From positions 1-64,000 of the forward strand of contig JAFWFO010000014.1 in NCBI GenBank assembly GCA_017515635.1: 64,000 nt of DNA, given 5' to 3'. This stretch comes from Selenomonadaceae bacterium. Its GTDB lineage: Bacteria > Bacillota > Negativicutes > Selenomonadales > Selenomonadaceae. The notes under the pieces were generated by a model. It searched no databases, was not told where the DNA came from, and worked only from the letters and a program-made list of their open reading frames with translations. Both the position numbers and the translations under genes were made by a program. Positions 1 to 9,100 of this stretch are shown here, piece after piece; within the stretch, counting starts at the first letter, position 1, and each line of letters begins with the position of its first letter.

Positions 1-197
1 AGCGGCAACCAATAATGTCCCGTCGCTTCCATGCCGAATTCTGCCGGCGCGTCGAGTTTTCCGACCGCTTCCATGAGTTTGAGAAAACCGGCGTGAGAGT
101 TGGCAAAACGAATCCGCTTGACGACGATTTTACCTGCTTGGTCGATTATCGCCGCTTCGTGAAAACGTTTGGCAATGTCAATTCCGACTATGTACAT
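1..197 (-). CDS. IS110-family transposase, N-terminal part (cut by window edge)
   Basis: The minus-strand frame starts at the ATG at 197 and runs off the left edge, so only about 65 residues are visible. It begins MYIVGIDIAKRFHEAAIID and later has FGMEATGHYWLPL. These are the first two parts of the RuvC-like DEDD catalytic domain of IS110/IS1111-family recombinases: the first Asp sits in GIDIAK and a Glu in MEATG. These enzymes insert and excise their element without terminal inverted repeats. A modest AAAGGG site lies just upstream of the start. Whether the gene is intact cannot be judged here. Confidence 0.85.
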   Translation of the reverse strand, partial: MYIVGIDIAKRFHEAAIIDQAGKIVVKRIRFANSHAGFLKLMEAVGKLDAPAEFGMEATGHYWLP

Positions 198-345
198 TCA
201 AACACACCCTTTCGGACAATTCTCCGATTTCTGCGGCTCAAAACCTGTTTCGAGATTAGGAGACTTGGCAACATCCGGCTCATTATTGAAAATTCGCAGA
301 CCGAAGTCTTCACTCTTTGCTAAGTGGACAGCACCACACGGAGGT
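198..345 (-). ncRNA. Non-coding left end of the IS110 element; candidate bridge RNA region
   Basis: About 150 bases upstream of the transposase start carry no credible gene on either strand. Members of the IS110 group encode a structured bridge RNA in exactly this position, between the left end and the recombinase gene; it guides target and donor recognition. The region has several short complementary stretches, but I could not fold it or find the element boundary. The call rests on position and family knowledge; the limits are approximate. Confidence 0.3.
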
Positions 346-428
346 TGAAAGAAGAATTCTGTCCGCTCGGATTATATCAAAACCCTTTCGAGTTTTAACT
401 TTTATTTTTATAACAGGAGGTGACGTGT

Positions 429-515
429 ATGGATTTCTTCGGCTGGGTGGACATCATCTGCGAAGTCGGGACGTTCATTTTTGCGGCACTGACGTTCTTC
501 AACGGAAAAAAATAA
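429..515 (+). CDS. Small hydrophobic peptide, candidate type I toxin (28 aa)
   Basis: An ATG at 429 follows a near-perfect AGGAGGTGA site with 5-nt spacing and opens a 28-codon frame: MDFFGWVDIICEVGTFIF followed by AALTFFNGKK. It has one membrane-length hydrophobic stretch and a short lysine tail, the build of type I toxins of Firmicutes. A convergent antisense promoter and a minus-strand terminator over the 3' end of the frame (described separately) support a toxin/antisense-RNA locus. No clear promoter for the toxin mRNA was found. Toxicity is inferred from architecture only. Confidence 0.55.
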   Translation: MDFFGWVDIICEVGTFIFAALTFFNGKK

Positions 516-616
516 GCCGCAGCGCACGGCTCAAAACTCTGCGTTCTAACGATTAACGAGGAAGGAGTCGACGTTCCGGCATCGACGACCTGCCTGCGAA
601 AATTACTTTGTTCAAC
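505..616 (-). ncRNA. Candidate antisense antitoxin RNA
   Basis: A minus-strand transcript is predicted from the promoter at 623-651, starting near 616 and ending at the terminator around 506-531. It would be about 110 nt, complementary to the 3' untranslated part of the toxin mRNA and to its last codons. No coding frame is evident in it. This tail-to-tail overlap is the arrangement of known type I pairs such as txpA/RatA. Ends are estimated from the promoter and terminator. Confidence 0.5.
506..531 (-). terminator. Intrinsic terminator of the antisense RNA
   Basis: On the minus strand AGCCG and CGGCT form a 5-bp stem around a 7-nt loop and are followed by TTATTTTTTT. The U-tract corresponds to the lysine codons at the end of the toxin frame. 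Confidence 0.55.
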
Positions 617-622
617 GGAACA

Positions 623-651
623 AATCTAACATAAGCGTTTTAACTTGTCAA
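623..651 (-). promoter_or_regulatory. Sigma-A promoter for the antisense RNA
   Basis: Reading the minus strand, TTGACA (646-651) is followed after exactly 17 nt by TAGATT (623-628). It points toward the 3' end of the small toxin gene and away from the methyltransferase gene. Confidence 0.6.
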
Positions 652-704
652 ATCTTCGTGAAGTCACGGGGATTTTTATTTTGTCGTAGTGAACGCGCCG
701 GATT

Positions 705-1406
705 TCATTTCACAGCCCAAATCGCGAATAACGGCACCGAATCATAATCACAGCGCAAATCTTTTTGCACGACGCCCGAAATGTCTTCGTTGAGCGTCAC
801 GGAAAAATTTAATCCTTCGAGAAAGCCCGCATCCCAAAACGGACGGCGTTGACGACTGATTTTCAGCGAATTTTTTATCGCGTCGCATTCGTCCAAAAGT
901 TTTTCGCCAATTTCAGACCAAATGGTTATTCCGTCGGAAAAATTTTGTCCGCCGTAATCCGAATCGAAATTCATCAGCACGCCGCCGACTTTGAGCACGC
1001 GGAACCACTCGCGATAAGCCGCCTTGACGTTCGGGAGCGTCCACGTCAAATTTCTGGTAACAATCACGTCAAAAGTTTCGTCGGGAAAATCCAATTCCTG
1101 TGCGTTCATGCGCCGAAAGTCCGCCGAAAGTTTCAGTTCGCGCAGATTTTTTTTCGCCTCGCTCAACATTTTCGCCGACATGTCAATTCCCGTGACTTCA
1201 TGTCCGAGTCTGGCAAGAATCGCCGCAAAAAAGCCCGCGCCCGTGCCTGCGTCCAAAATTTTCAGTCGGCGATCTTCGGGAAGATTTTGACGAAAAATTT
1301 TTTCCCAAGCTCGCCCGTCGACGCCGTCAAGCTCCATTCGCCGCGTTTTGCTGAAATGTTCGCTGCGTTCGTCCCAATAATTTTCAATTCGTCTCAAAGT
1401 TTCCAT
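705..1406 (-). CDS. Class I SAM-dependent methyltransferase
   Basis: 233 residues. Motif I is ILDAGTGAGFFAAILARLG at about residues 50-68, followed by the acidic motif II region VTGIDMS and a motif like FDVIVTRNLTWTLPN, all typical of small-molecule class I methyltransferases of the UbiE/Methyltransf_11 type. The start has a GGAGG site 6 nt upstream. It is the last gene behind two ABC-transporter ATPases (56-nt gap), so it is probably co-transcribed with them. Methyltransferases beside nickel/peptide-type ABC transporters may act on a metallophore or the transported compound; that is inference, and the substrate is unknown. Confidence 0.85.
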   Translation of the reverse strand: METLRRIENYWDERSEHFSKTRRMELDGVDGRAWEKIFRQNLPEDRRLKILDAGTGAGFFAAILARLGHEVTGIDMSAKMLSEAKKNLRELKLSADFRRMNAQELDFPDETFDVIVTRNLTWTLPNVKAAYREWFRVLKVGGVLMNFDSDYGGQNFSDGITIWSEIGEKLLDECDAIKNSLKISRQRRPFWDAGFLEGLNFSVTLNEDISGVVQKDLRCDYDSVPLFAIWAVK

Positions 1407-1462
1407 GTTACACCTCCGAAAATTTTAGCGGTCGCGCTCAAATCGCCCGCTCGTTGAAGGTT

Positions 1463-2131
1463 TCATTGCTCTCCAAAAATTTTCAGTCTGCCGCCGTCAA
1501 GTTCAAGCACTCGACTTGCAATTTTCGGCAGAATTTTTATGTTGTGCGTGATGAAAAGGCACGAAATTTGCTTTTCAGCACATAAATTTTTAATCAGCTT
1601 AATTATTTGGGCTTGAATCGTCACGTCAAGCGCGCTGGTCGCCTCGTCGCAGATTAAAAGTTTCGGCTCAACGGAAATTGCCCGCGCAATCGCCGCCCGT
1701 TGACATTCGCCGCCGGAAACTTCACGCGGATAACGTTCGGCATAAATTTTGGGCAAACCGACTTCGACTAACAGATTTTCGATGCGTTCGCGAAGATTTT
1801 GCTTGCCGATAAAATTTTTAATCGGTTCGGCGATACTTTCGCCCAAAGTTCTGCGCGGGTCAAAAGAATCCTCAGGATTTTGGAAAATCATTTGCATATC
1901 GCGATAAAAATCGTTGCCCGTCGCGTGCGTGATATCTTTTCCGCACAAAATTATTTTTCCACCGTCACAATCAATCAATCGTGCAATAATTTTCGCCAAA
2001 GTTGACTTGCCGCCGCCGCTCAAGCCGACAATTCCCAAAATTTCGCCCGCTTCGACAGAAAAATTTACGTCGTCAAGGATAATTTTGCTTCCGAAAATTT
2101 TTTTGACGTGTTGAACTTCCAAAACGTTCAT
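1463..2131 (-). CDS. ABC transporter ATP-binding protein, DppF/NikE type
   Basis: 222 residues with Walker A GLSGGGKST near residue 38, the signature VSGGECQRAAIARA, Walker B LLICDEATSALD and a switch His in FITHN. The closest known class is the second ATPase of dipeptide/oligopeptide/nickel importers. At 222 residues it is shorter than the usual 260-320 because it lacks the C-terminal extension. It overlaps the preceding ATPase gene by four bases (2128-2131), so the two are translationally coupled and probably form a heterodimer. No permease or binding-protein gene is beside it. Confidence 0.9.
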   Translation of the reverse strand: MNVLEVQHVKKIFGSKIILDDVNFSVEAGEILGIVGLSGGGKSTLAKIIARLIDCDGGKIILCGKDITHATGNDFYRDMQMIFQNPEDSFDPRRTLGESIAEPIKNFIGKQNLRERIENLLVEVGLPKIYAERYPREVSGGECQRAAIARAISVEPKLLICDEATSALDVTIQAQIIKLIKNLCAEKQISCLFITHNIKILPKIASRVLELDGGRLKIFGEQ

Positions 2132-2883
2132 AATGACGCCTCGATTAATTCTTGAGTATATTTTTCGCGTGGATTGTTAAAAATTTGTTCCAGCGTGCCG
2201 AATTCGACCGTTTTGCCGTGCCGCAAGATTAAAATTTTGTCCGCCATGCGCCGTGCTGCGTCTAAATCGTGCGTGACGAGGATTATTGAAATTTTCTCGC
2301 GCAGTTTCAGCAGTTCGGTAACCACTTCTGAACTTGTGACGGGATCCAGTGCGCTTGTCGGCTCATCTGCCAGCAAAAGTTTCGGTTTTAGGATTGTCGC
2401 CGCCAAAATTCCCGCCCGTTGCGCCATGCCGCCCGATAATCGAAACGGATATTCATCCAGCGTCGAAGCGTCCAAATTTATTTTCGTCATCAGCTCAAAT
2501 GCTCGTTCGCGGAAAAATTTTTCGTCCCAATCGCGATGCGCTCGTATTGATTCAAAAATTTGTTCGCCAATCGTGCGAATCGGACAAAAACTCGCGCCCG
2601 CATTCTGAAAAATGTAGCCGATTGAGTTTCCCGAAAGTTTTCGTCGTTCGCCGGCGGAAATGTTGGTGATTTCTTTGCCGTCGAAGAAAATTTGCCCGTC
2701 AATCGAAAAGTTTTTGCTCAGAAGTCCGCCGATTGATTTCAAAATCGTCGATTTGCCGCTACCCGATTCGCCCGCGATAATTAAAATCTCGCCGACGTTC
2801 ACGGAAAAATTTATGTCGTGCAAAATTTTTTTTCCGTCGATTTCAACGCGCAAATTTTCAACCGCCAAAAGACTTTCGACCAT
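2128..2883 (-). CDS. ABC transporter ATP-binding protein, DppD/NikD type
   Basis: 251 residues from the ATG at 2883, preferred over an in-frame TTG at 2901 because GAGG lies 8-9 nt upstream of the ATG. Walker A is GESGSGKST, signature LSGGMAQRAGILAA, Walker B LLLADEPTSALD, and the switch region VTHDLD. It contains the FQNAGASFCPIRTIGEQ stretch typical of peptide/nickel importer ATPases. It is the first gene of a three-gene operon ending with the methyltransferase. Transport substrate unknown: the membrane partners are not in this window. Confidence 0.9.
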   Translation of the reverse strand: MVESLLAVENLRVEIDGKKILHDINFSVNVGEILIIAGESGSGKSTILKSIGGLLSKNFSIDGQIFFDGKEITNISAGERRKLSGNSIGYIFQNAGASFCPIRTIGEQIFESIRAHRDWDEKFFRERAFELMTKINLDASTLDEYPFRLSGGMAQRAGILAATILKPKLLLADEPTSALDPVTSSEVVTELLKLREKISIILVTHDLDAARRMADKILILRHGKTVEFGTLEQIFNNPREKYTQELIEASL

Positions 2884-2916
2884 AAAATCGCCTCGATTCA
2901 ATTATAAATTGCTCTC

Positions 2917-2941
2917 AAAAAAAAATAAGCCCCGTTCGGGG
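2917..2941 (-). terminator. Intrinsic terminator downstream of the first flagellin gene
   Basis: CCCC-GTTC-GGGG hairpin at 2930-2941, followed on the minus strand by TTATTTTTTTTT. It lies between the flagellin stop (3101) and the ABC operon and would end flagellin transcription. Confidence 0.7.
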
Positions 2942-3000
2942 ATACAAATTGAAATTTTTTCGCCGTGAACCGGTAATATTCAAATGCGAATAAATATTTG

Positions 3001-3060
3001 TCACTTGCAAAGTGATACCTTCGTCAAAAATTTTCCGTATAATCTTCCTCAAAAGGAGGT
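3001..3060 (+). promoter_or_regulatory. Operator-like palindrome, -10 box and strong ribosome site without a clear downstream gene
   Basis: TCACTT-GCA-AAGTGA is a perfect inverted repeat at 3001-3015. TATAAT follows at 3038-3043 and AAAAGGAGGT at 3051-3060, just before an ATG at 3068. No good -35 box is present at the right distance. The set looks like the 5' control region of a gene whose body is missing or very short. Confidence 0.4.
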
Positions 3061-3067
3061 CATTACC

Positions 3068-3184
3068 ATGACAAACTATCCCCGATTGTCGAGTATTTTT
3101 TTATTGCAACAAGCCCAAAACGCTGGACGAATTTTGATTGGCTTGAGCAAGCATCGCCTGCGCGGCCTGAGCAAGAATATTTGA
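3068..3184 (+). CDS. Short ORF antisense to the flagellin 3' end (38 aa)
   Basis: The ATG at 3068 has an AAGGAGG site 7 nt upstream. The frame gives 38 residues beginning MTNYPRLSSIFLLQQAQN, but codons from 3101 on are the reverse complement of the conserved flagellin C-terminus. Only the first 11 codons are free sequence. It could be a genuine micro-ORF or the leftover 5' end of a displaced gene. Codon content after residue 11 is dictated by flagellin, so protein-level function is doubtful. Confidence 0.25.
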   Translation: MTNYPRLSSIFLLQQAQNAGRILIGLSKHRLRGLSKNI

Positions 3185-6079
3185 TTTGGTGTAGGAAGTC
3201 ATTTCCTTCGCCATATCGGCATCGCGGATTGTCGATTCGCTGTTCGTTTCATTTTCCAGTTGAGTGACGACGTTGCTTTCCGTCATTTCAAGTCGTGCGC
3301 CTTGTGAGCCGACAAGCGTTATCGCGTCGAGCAAATAATTTATTCCCTTGTCGAGCGCACCGAGATTTTTATCCGCCGTCTTTGAGCCTGCGTCTGCGCC
3401 CACAACTCTCCTGCCCAAAAGAAAATTTCGGTTGCTTTTCGTCAAGACGTTGTAGCGCGACATGTCGGAGGGATTATCAACGCTCAACTGAAAAATGTGG
3501 CTGAGCGTCGATTGCGGAATGTGCAAAATAATTTGTTGACTGTCCTTGTCGGTGTCCTGAATTACAAGCCGTTTTTCGTTGACGGGCACTTCTTTTTCGG
3601 CTTTTATCACGTCGTCAAAAATGCCGTCGGTTATTTTCGCAAGACCGCCTTGCTGAAGGTTAGGATAGTTGTAACTGCTGAGATATTCCTTGCGCGTGTC
3701 GTAAATCGTCAAAACTCCGTCGTCAGCGGCGAAACTGTAATAATGACTGAGTTGCGGGTTGCCCTGTTCATAAATCAATTTCACGAGCCGAGCGGCGGCG
3801 TCGGACGGGTCGGAATTTTTATCAACATCCGACAAACTCGAAACGTTGATTCGGACGGTCTGCAAATCCGCGCCGGATCTTCCTTCGGGAATATCTTCGA
3901 CATCTTCGCCCGAAGAGAAAACAACGTTGAACCATTGTTCGGCACAAGTCGCGCAGTAAAAGCGAAAACCTTTGTTGTCAAGGTATTTATCCAAAGTCGT
4001 TTCAAGCGACGAAAGATTATTTTGAAACCAATTCGCGTCGTAATCAATCGCATAGGAAGCAAGTGTGCCGTTTTCTTTTTGGAGATTGATAGAATCTTTT
4101 TCGCCAAAGTCGCCTTTGCTCCGAGAGGTGACGCGCAGAATTTTTTTGCCGTTCGCGCTTTCGTCGGAAAAAGTCGGCTGGGTGTAAACAATGTTATTGT
4201 AGCCCGACATAAGATTTATAAAAGCGTCGGCAATGGTTGTGCCGCCCGAAACTGCCGAGCGCAACGAATTCAAATCCACAACAGTATTGTTAGTTTTCGG
4301 CACGGCGTTTATTGACATCGGATTAATTTTATCGATAAATTCAATCGGTACATTCGTATAATAGTCGGGATAATTGGTGTAAGGTCTGTATCTCAAAGTA
4401 AGCATGTTGCCCTTAAGGTCGTCAATAAAACTTTCGAGCGTGGCGGCGTCGGTCGTGTCGTAAGCAGTCAAATCGATGTCGTAATGCGCGGGCGTGCCGT
4501 CGTCGCCGTCTACAGTTCGTGTCCATGTGGCGGGAAAAGTGCCGCTGTTTTCCTGCGCGTCGAAACTCAACTGTGACACGCTGTAATTGTTGATATAGTC
4601 TTTGCGGCTGTAGATACCGTAACTGGAAGAAAAATCGTTGTAAGGTTCGGTTGAAGTCAGCGTCATTTTTCCGGTGCTGTCGACGGAAATTGAAATGCCG
4701 ATTGTTGAGCCGCCGTTCTGGTCTCCTTTGAGTTGAGTAAGCAACGCGGATTTTGTTGAGCCGCTGCCGACAATGCCGAGTCCGACACAAATAACGCCGT
4801 CCGAGTCTGTCGTAATGTCGGTGCCGTCGACAAATTTAACGTAAGACTCGCGCCCGTTGTAGCCCGTAACGACAAAGCCCGAATTCGGCGCGAAACTTGA
4901 AATATCGTCGACCGTGAACGTTGAAGGAGTCGCGGCTTGGTCTTCAATGTATTCGTAAGTTGTCGTTGTCGCGTCGCCGGAAGATGATGTAGTTGACACG
5001 GTATGATATTGAGATGCTTGTCCCGCCGAAAAAGTTCCCGTCGGCATTCCCGAAGGTGCAGTCGCTTGAATATTTTTTTTCGTGACGGTGAATCCGCCGA
5101 GCGCGCTGCTGTTTGAGAGTTGCGTTTTATTTTTGGACGTGAAGTTGACTTTGTTGCCGCTTGTCGAGGTAGTGAAAACGTCGCCTTGATTGGAATTGAC
5201 GGCGGCAGCAATTTTACTCGCGGCGTCCGACACGGAATTAATTTGAATCGGGATAAGCGGCATGTCGTGTTGAGTACTGCGCGTGTTGTAATTCGTGCTT
5301 GCGTCGGTCGTGAGAACGTAGCATTTTTTACTGTATCTGTTGTATTCATCATAGCCGGCCACATAAAAAGTTGTCCCGTCCAAATCGCTCAAAGAATAAT
5401 TGCTCAAGTCCAATTCAAATTCGGCGGGCGTACCTTTACCTGCGTCGCGTAAATTTTCGGTGGACGACGAGCCGAGTAACGGTGCGATTGTCGTGGCACC
5501 AACGTTGCTTCTGTATGATGAAAATGTATCGAAAGGCCCTTCAATGCCGTCACGTGTGGCGTCTTTATCCGGAATAACATTCATTTCGTCGGAGCCTTCA
5601 ACAAATTCCGGCTCGTCCAGAACTTGCCAATCAATGACGGTCTTGCGGAGTGGTTCGTTGCCGATTAAAAGTTTTATCCCGTTGAAGTCTGTTTCGCAAG
5701 CAATGTCTTGTATTTCTTGAAAGTGGTGGTCAATTTCCTTTTGAATCGTCTGGCGATCCATCTCGGTGTTTGAGTCGTTGGCGGCGTCGATTACTTTGGC
5801 TTTAATCGTGCGCATCAAGTCAAGTTGACGTTGAAGACCGCCCTCGGCCGTGTTGAGCATGGCGCGCCCGTTTTTCACGTTTTGAATGTCCTGCTCAAGT
5901 GCACGAATCCGCACGCGCATTTTTTCGCTGATGGCAAGCCCCGACGCGTCGTCGCCGGCGGAATTAATTTTTTGTCCGCTTGAAACTTTCGTCAACGCTT
6001 TGCCGAGTTCGGTAATGTTAATGTTCAGCTGACCGAGCGAACGCATTGCCGACAAATTATTTCTGACCTTTATTGCCAC
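3101..6079 (-). CDS. Giant flagellin (992 aa)
   Basis: Structural subunit of the flagellar filament. Residues 1-150 form the conserved D0/D1 N-terminus (NNLSAMRSLGQLN, then SGQKINSAGDDASGLAISEKM). The last 100 residues form the C-terminal D1/D0 (STIRDADMAKEMTSYTKSN, then ending QANQNSSSVLGLLQ). Between them lies about 740 residues of Ser/Thr/Gly/Asp-rich hypervariable sequence, so the protein is about twice the common 270-500 residues. I chose the GTG at 6079 (8 nt after GGGAG) over a GTG nine bases upstream that sits against the ribosome site. The neighbouring upstream flagellin has the same GTG-GCA-AT start pattern, pointing to an old duplication. Confidence 0.93.
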   Translation of the reverse strand: MAIKVRNNLSAMRSLGQLNINITELGKALTKVSSGQKINSAGDDASGLAISEKMRVRIRALEQDIQNVKNGRAMLNTAEGGLQRQLDLMRTIKAKVIDAANDSNTEMDRQTIQKEIDHHFQEIQDIACETDFNGIKLLIGNEPLRKTVIDWQVLDEPEFVEGSDEMNVIPDKDATRDGIEGPFDTFSSYRSNVGATTIAPLLGSSSTENLRDAGKGTPAEFELDLSNYSLSDLDGTTFYVAGYDEYNRYSKKCYVLTTDASTNYNTRSTQHDMPLIPIQINSVSDAASKIAAAVNSNQGDVFTTSTSGNKVNFTSKNKTQLSNSSALGGFTVTKKNIQATAPSGMPTGTFSAGQASQYHTVSTTSSSGDATTTTYEYIEDQAATPSTFTVDDISSFAPNSGFVVTGYNGRESYVKFVDGTDITTDSDGVICVGLGIVGSGSTKSALLTQLKGDQNGGSTIGISISVDSTGKMTLTSTEPYNDFSSSYGIYSRKDYINNYSVSQLSFDAQENSGTFPATWTRTVDGDDGTPAHYDIDLTAYDTTDAATLESFIDDLKGNMLTLRYRPYTNYPDYYTNVPIEFIDKINPMSINAVPKTNNTVVDLNSLRSAVSGGTTIADAFINLMSGYNNIVYTQPTFSDESANGKKILRVTSRSKGDFGEKDSINLQKENGTLASYAIDYDANWFQNNLSSLETTLDKYLDNKGFRFYCATCAEQWFNVVFSSGEDVEDIPEGRSGADLQTVRINVSSLSDVDKNSDPSDAAARLVKLIYEQGNPQLSHYYSFAADDGVLTIYDTRKEYLSSYNYPNLQQGGLAKITDGIFDDVIKAEKEVPVNEKRLVIQDTDKDSQQIILHIPQSTLSHIFQLSVDNPSDMSRYNVLTKSNRNFLLGRRVVGADAGSKTADKNLGALDKGINYLLDAITLVGSQGARLEMTESNVVTQLENETNSESTIRDADMAKEMTSYTKSNILAQAAQAMLAQANQNSSSVLGLLQ

Positions 6080-6115
6080 AGGCGTCACTCCCTTTGATAA
6101 AACGCAGATGAAACA

Positions 6116-9100
6116 TTACTTCTTGCCCGAATTTTTTTGCGTGGCGGATTTCTTGTCCGTTGAAGATTTCTGCGCGGAAGAATTTTTTTTGCCGTTCTGG
6201 TTGCGCTGAGTTGTAAACGCGCCGATTTGTCCGAGCAACGCAGATTTTTTGTCGGAAAATTTTTTATCAGTAACGACAGCTTTTTTATCAGTAACGACAG
6301 AATTTTTGTCGGCGGCGGGCTTTTGGTCTGTGACGGCAAATTTTTTGTCTGTGGCAACAGATTTTTTATCGGCGGCGGGTTTGGAGCGATCGAGCAATTC
6401 AATAATTTTTGAGGCGTTTTGAGTCGCCTGCGCCAACATAGTTTCGGCGGCTTTGGCAAGCATGTTGGACTTCGTGAAGTCAACGAAAGATTTTGCAATG
6501 TCGCTGTCGCGGATTTTCGACTCGGCGGCAATTTCGTTTTCGTAGTTCGTGAATAAACTTTCATTAGCTATACGCACCATTGAATTTTGCGCGGAAACGG
6601 TCGTCAAGGCGTTGAAAAGATATTCCAATCCCTTGTTGAGCGCGGCTGAACTTGAGTTGCCGGAATTCGTCTTGCCCAAAAGATAATTGCGGCCGGCTTG
6701 CGTCGTGACGTTGAACAGCGAATAATCCGGCCAGTCGGGGTCGAGCGAAAAAATATGATTTATCGTCGTCTGCGGAATGTGCAACAAAATATTTTGACTT
6801 GAATAGTCGGTGTGCTGAATTGCAAGTTGGCGTTGATTGGCGGCGACGGTAACCGTAGTTTTCTGCACATCGTCAAGTACGCCGTCACCGATTTTCGCGC
6901 CCATTTCGCGGGCGTTCGGATAGCGATCGGGCGACAAAAGAACGTCTTCTTTTCGGGCGTCGTAAACGGTGAGTTTGCCTTCGTCGGCATCCATTGCGAA
7001 ATAAAGATTGTGATTGTCGGCGATCAAATGCGGCTGACCTTGTTCATAAATTATTTCAACCAAACGTTTCGCCAAAGTATCGGGGTCGGAAAGCGTCGGG
7101 TCGTCTTTCAGTTCGGAAATGTCAATCGGAATTGTTTCCAGATGTGCGCCCGAAATTCCTGTGGGTCGCGTGTCTTCGTCTTCGCCGCTTGTGAAAACGA
7201 AATTGAACCAGTGTTCGGTATCGGTCGCGCAGTAAAAACGAAAACCCTTGCCGTCCAAGTATCGCGTAATATTTTTTGAGGCGGCACCCGCGTTTTCCTG
7301 TGCCCAAGCTTTAAAGTCAAGCGTGTAATGGCTCAGCTGGTCGGCTTTCGTTTCAAGACTGTCGCTGTTTCCGTAAACACCTTTGGCGGTGGAGGTGACG
7401 CGCAGAATTTTTTTCCCGTCCTCGGTGACTGTGGAGAAACGCGAATTTTTCGGCTTTATCAAGTTGATAAAAGCGTCGGCAATGGTCGTGCCGCCTTGAA
7501 CTGCCGTGCGCAAACTGTTCACGTCAATGGGCGTGGAGTTGTCGATTTTCGTCATTGCGTTGAGCGATTGAGGATTCGCCATGTCGATAAACTCAAAAAT
7601 TTGCGTCGAAAAAATATTGCTCGCGGCGGACGTTCGATAATTAAGGCGCAGAGAATTGTTTAACAGTTGGTCGATAAAATCTTCAAGCTTGCCGCTGTCG
7701 GTTGTGTCGTATTCGGTTAAGTCGATGTCGTAAGTTGCGCGTTGCCCGTCGACGCCTTCGACGACTCTGGTTGTTATGGTCGACAAAGAGCCGAGACCGT
7801 GCCCCGTGAGCGTGCCTTGGCTGGGAGCAATTTCCGCGAAGCCATCACCGACGGCGTAATTGTTGTAAGCGGTTCCGACGTTGTTGGCGGTGATTGAGAT
7901 TTGCCCGTTTCTAAGTTGCATGGAAAAACCGCTGACGCTGATTGAGCCGTTGTAATTTAATCCGACTTTGGTAACGCCGTTGGAATTTGTCGGGGAACTG
8001 TTGCCGTCGACGAATTTAATGAGCCTGCCGCCGAAACTGAAACCCGAACCCGCCGTTGCATTCGCCACGCTGAAATTTAACGAAGCTTTTGTGCCGTCCG
8101 AAATTTTTTTGTTTTCGTAATGCCCGGCAACAAATTCGTCCGTGTTGGGATTAATGTAGTCATCAACCCAAACGCGCTCATATTGCGGATTTGTGCCGCC
8201 CGAAGTTTTCAAGTTGCCCAAACCGATTGCAGTGGCACCTTCGCGGCCGGTTGTTTGCCCCGAATAAGAATCGCCCGTGCCGTAGCCGGTAATTGAAGCG
8301 TAATTCGATTCGGATTGAGCATTTTTGGGCGTGAATTGAAGTGTCGTGCCGTTGGCGGAAGCAGTAACGTAATTTCCCTGCGCGCTGTTTATTTTGGAGG
8401 CAATGGCCTGTACTGCGCCGTTCATGTCCAGCCCCGCAATGTCGATTGTGTTGAAACTGCCCGTGTTGTATTTTGTGGAGTCGGATGAATCGATGATGGC
8501 ATAGTAAGCATAATTGTAACTTCCGCGATCGTTGTAGCTGAGGAGGCGAAAACCTTTGCCCGCCAAGTCGCTGGCGCTGTTGGTGTTGAAAGTTGTTTCA
8601 AAAACCGCAGAGGTGCCGTCCGCGCCGCCCGAAAGATTTACCGAAGAGTCGTTACCCAAAAGTGCGGAAACCGTCGTGTCGACGGATTGATAGCGGGTAA
8701 ACGTGTCGAAAGGTCCTTCAAGTCCGTCCAGCTGAGAATATGCGTCGTTGATAAGATTCATGTCCGAATCTTCCAGAATTTGCGGCGTCAACAACAATTT
8801 CCAACCAACGGCCGTTTCGCGAATCGGAACATTGCCCGTCAATAAATTTATTCCGTTAAGTTCAATATCGTAAGCAATGTCGTCAATCTGTTTGAAGCCG
8901 TCCTCAATTTCTTTTTGAAGCCATTGGCGATCGTCGTCTGAAGCACTTGCGTCTGCCGCCTGAAGCGCACGCAGTTTAATCGTCTTTAAAATGTCTAGTT
9001 GTTCTTGAATACCTTCTTGCGCAATCGTCAACATAACCATGCCGTTTTGGGCGTTCTGTTGACCTTGTTCCAGAGCGCGAATTTTCGCACGCATCTTTTC

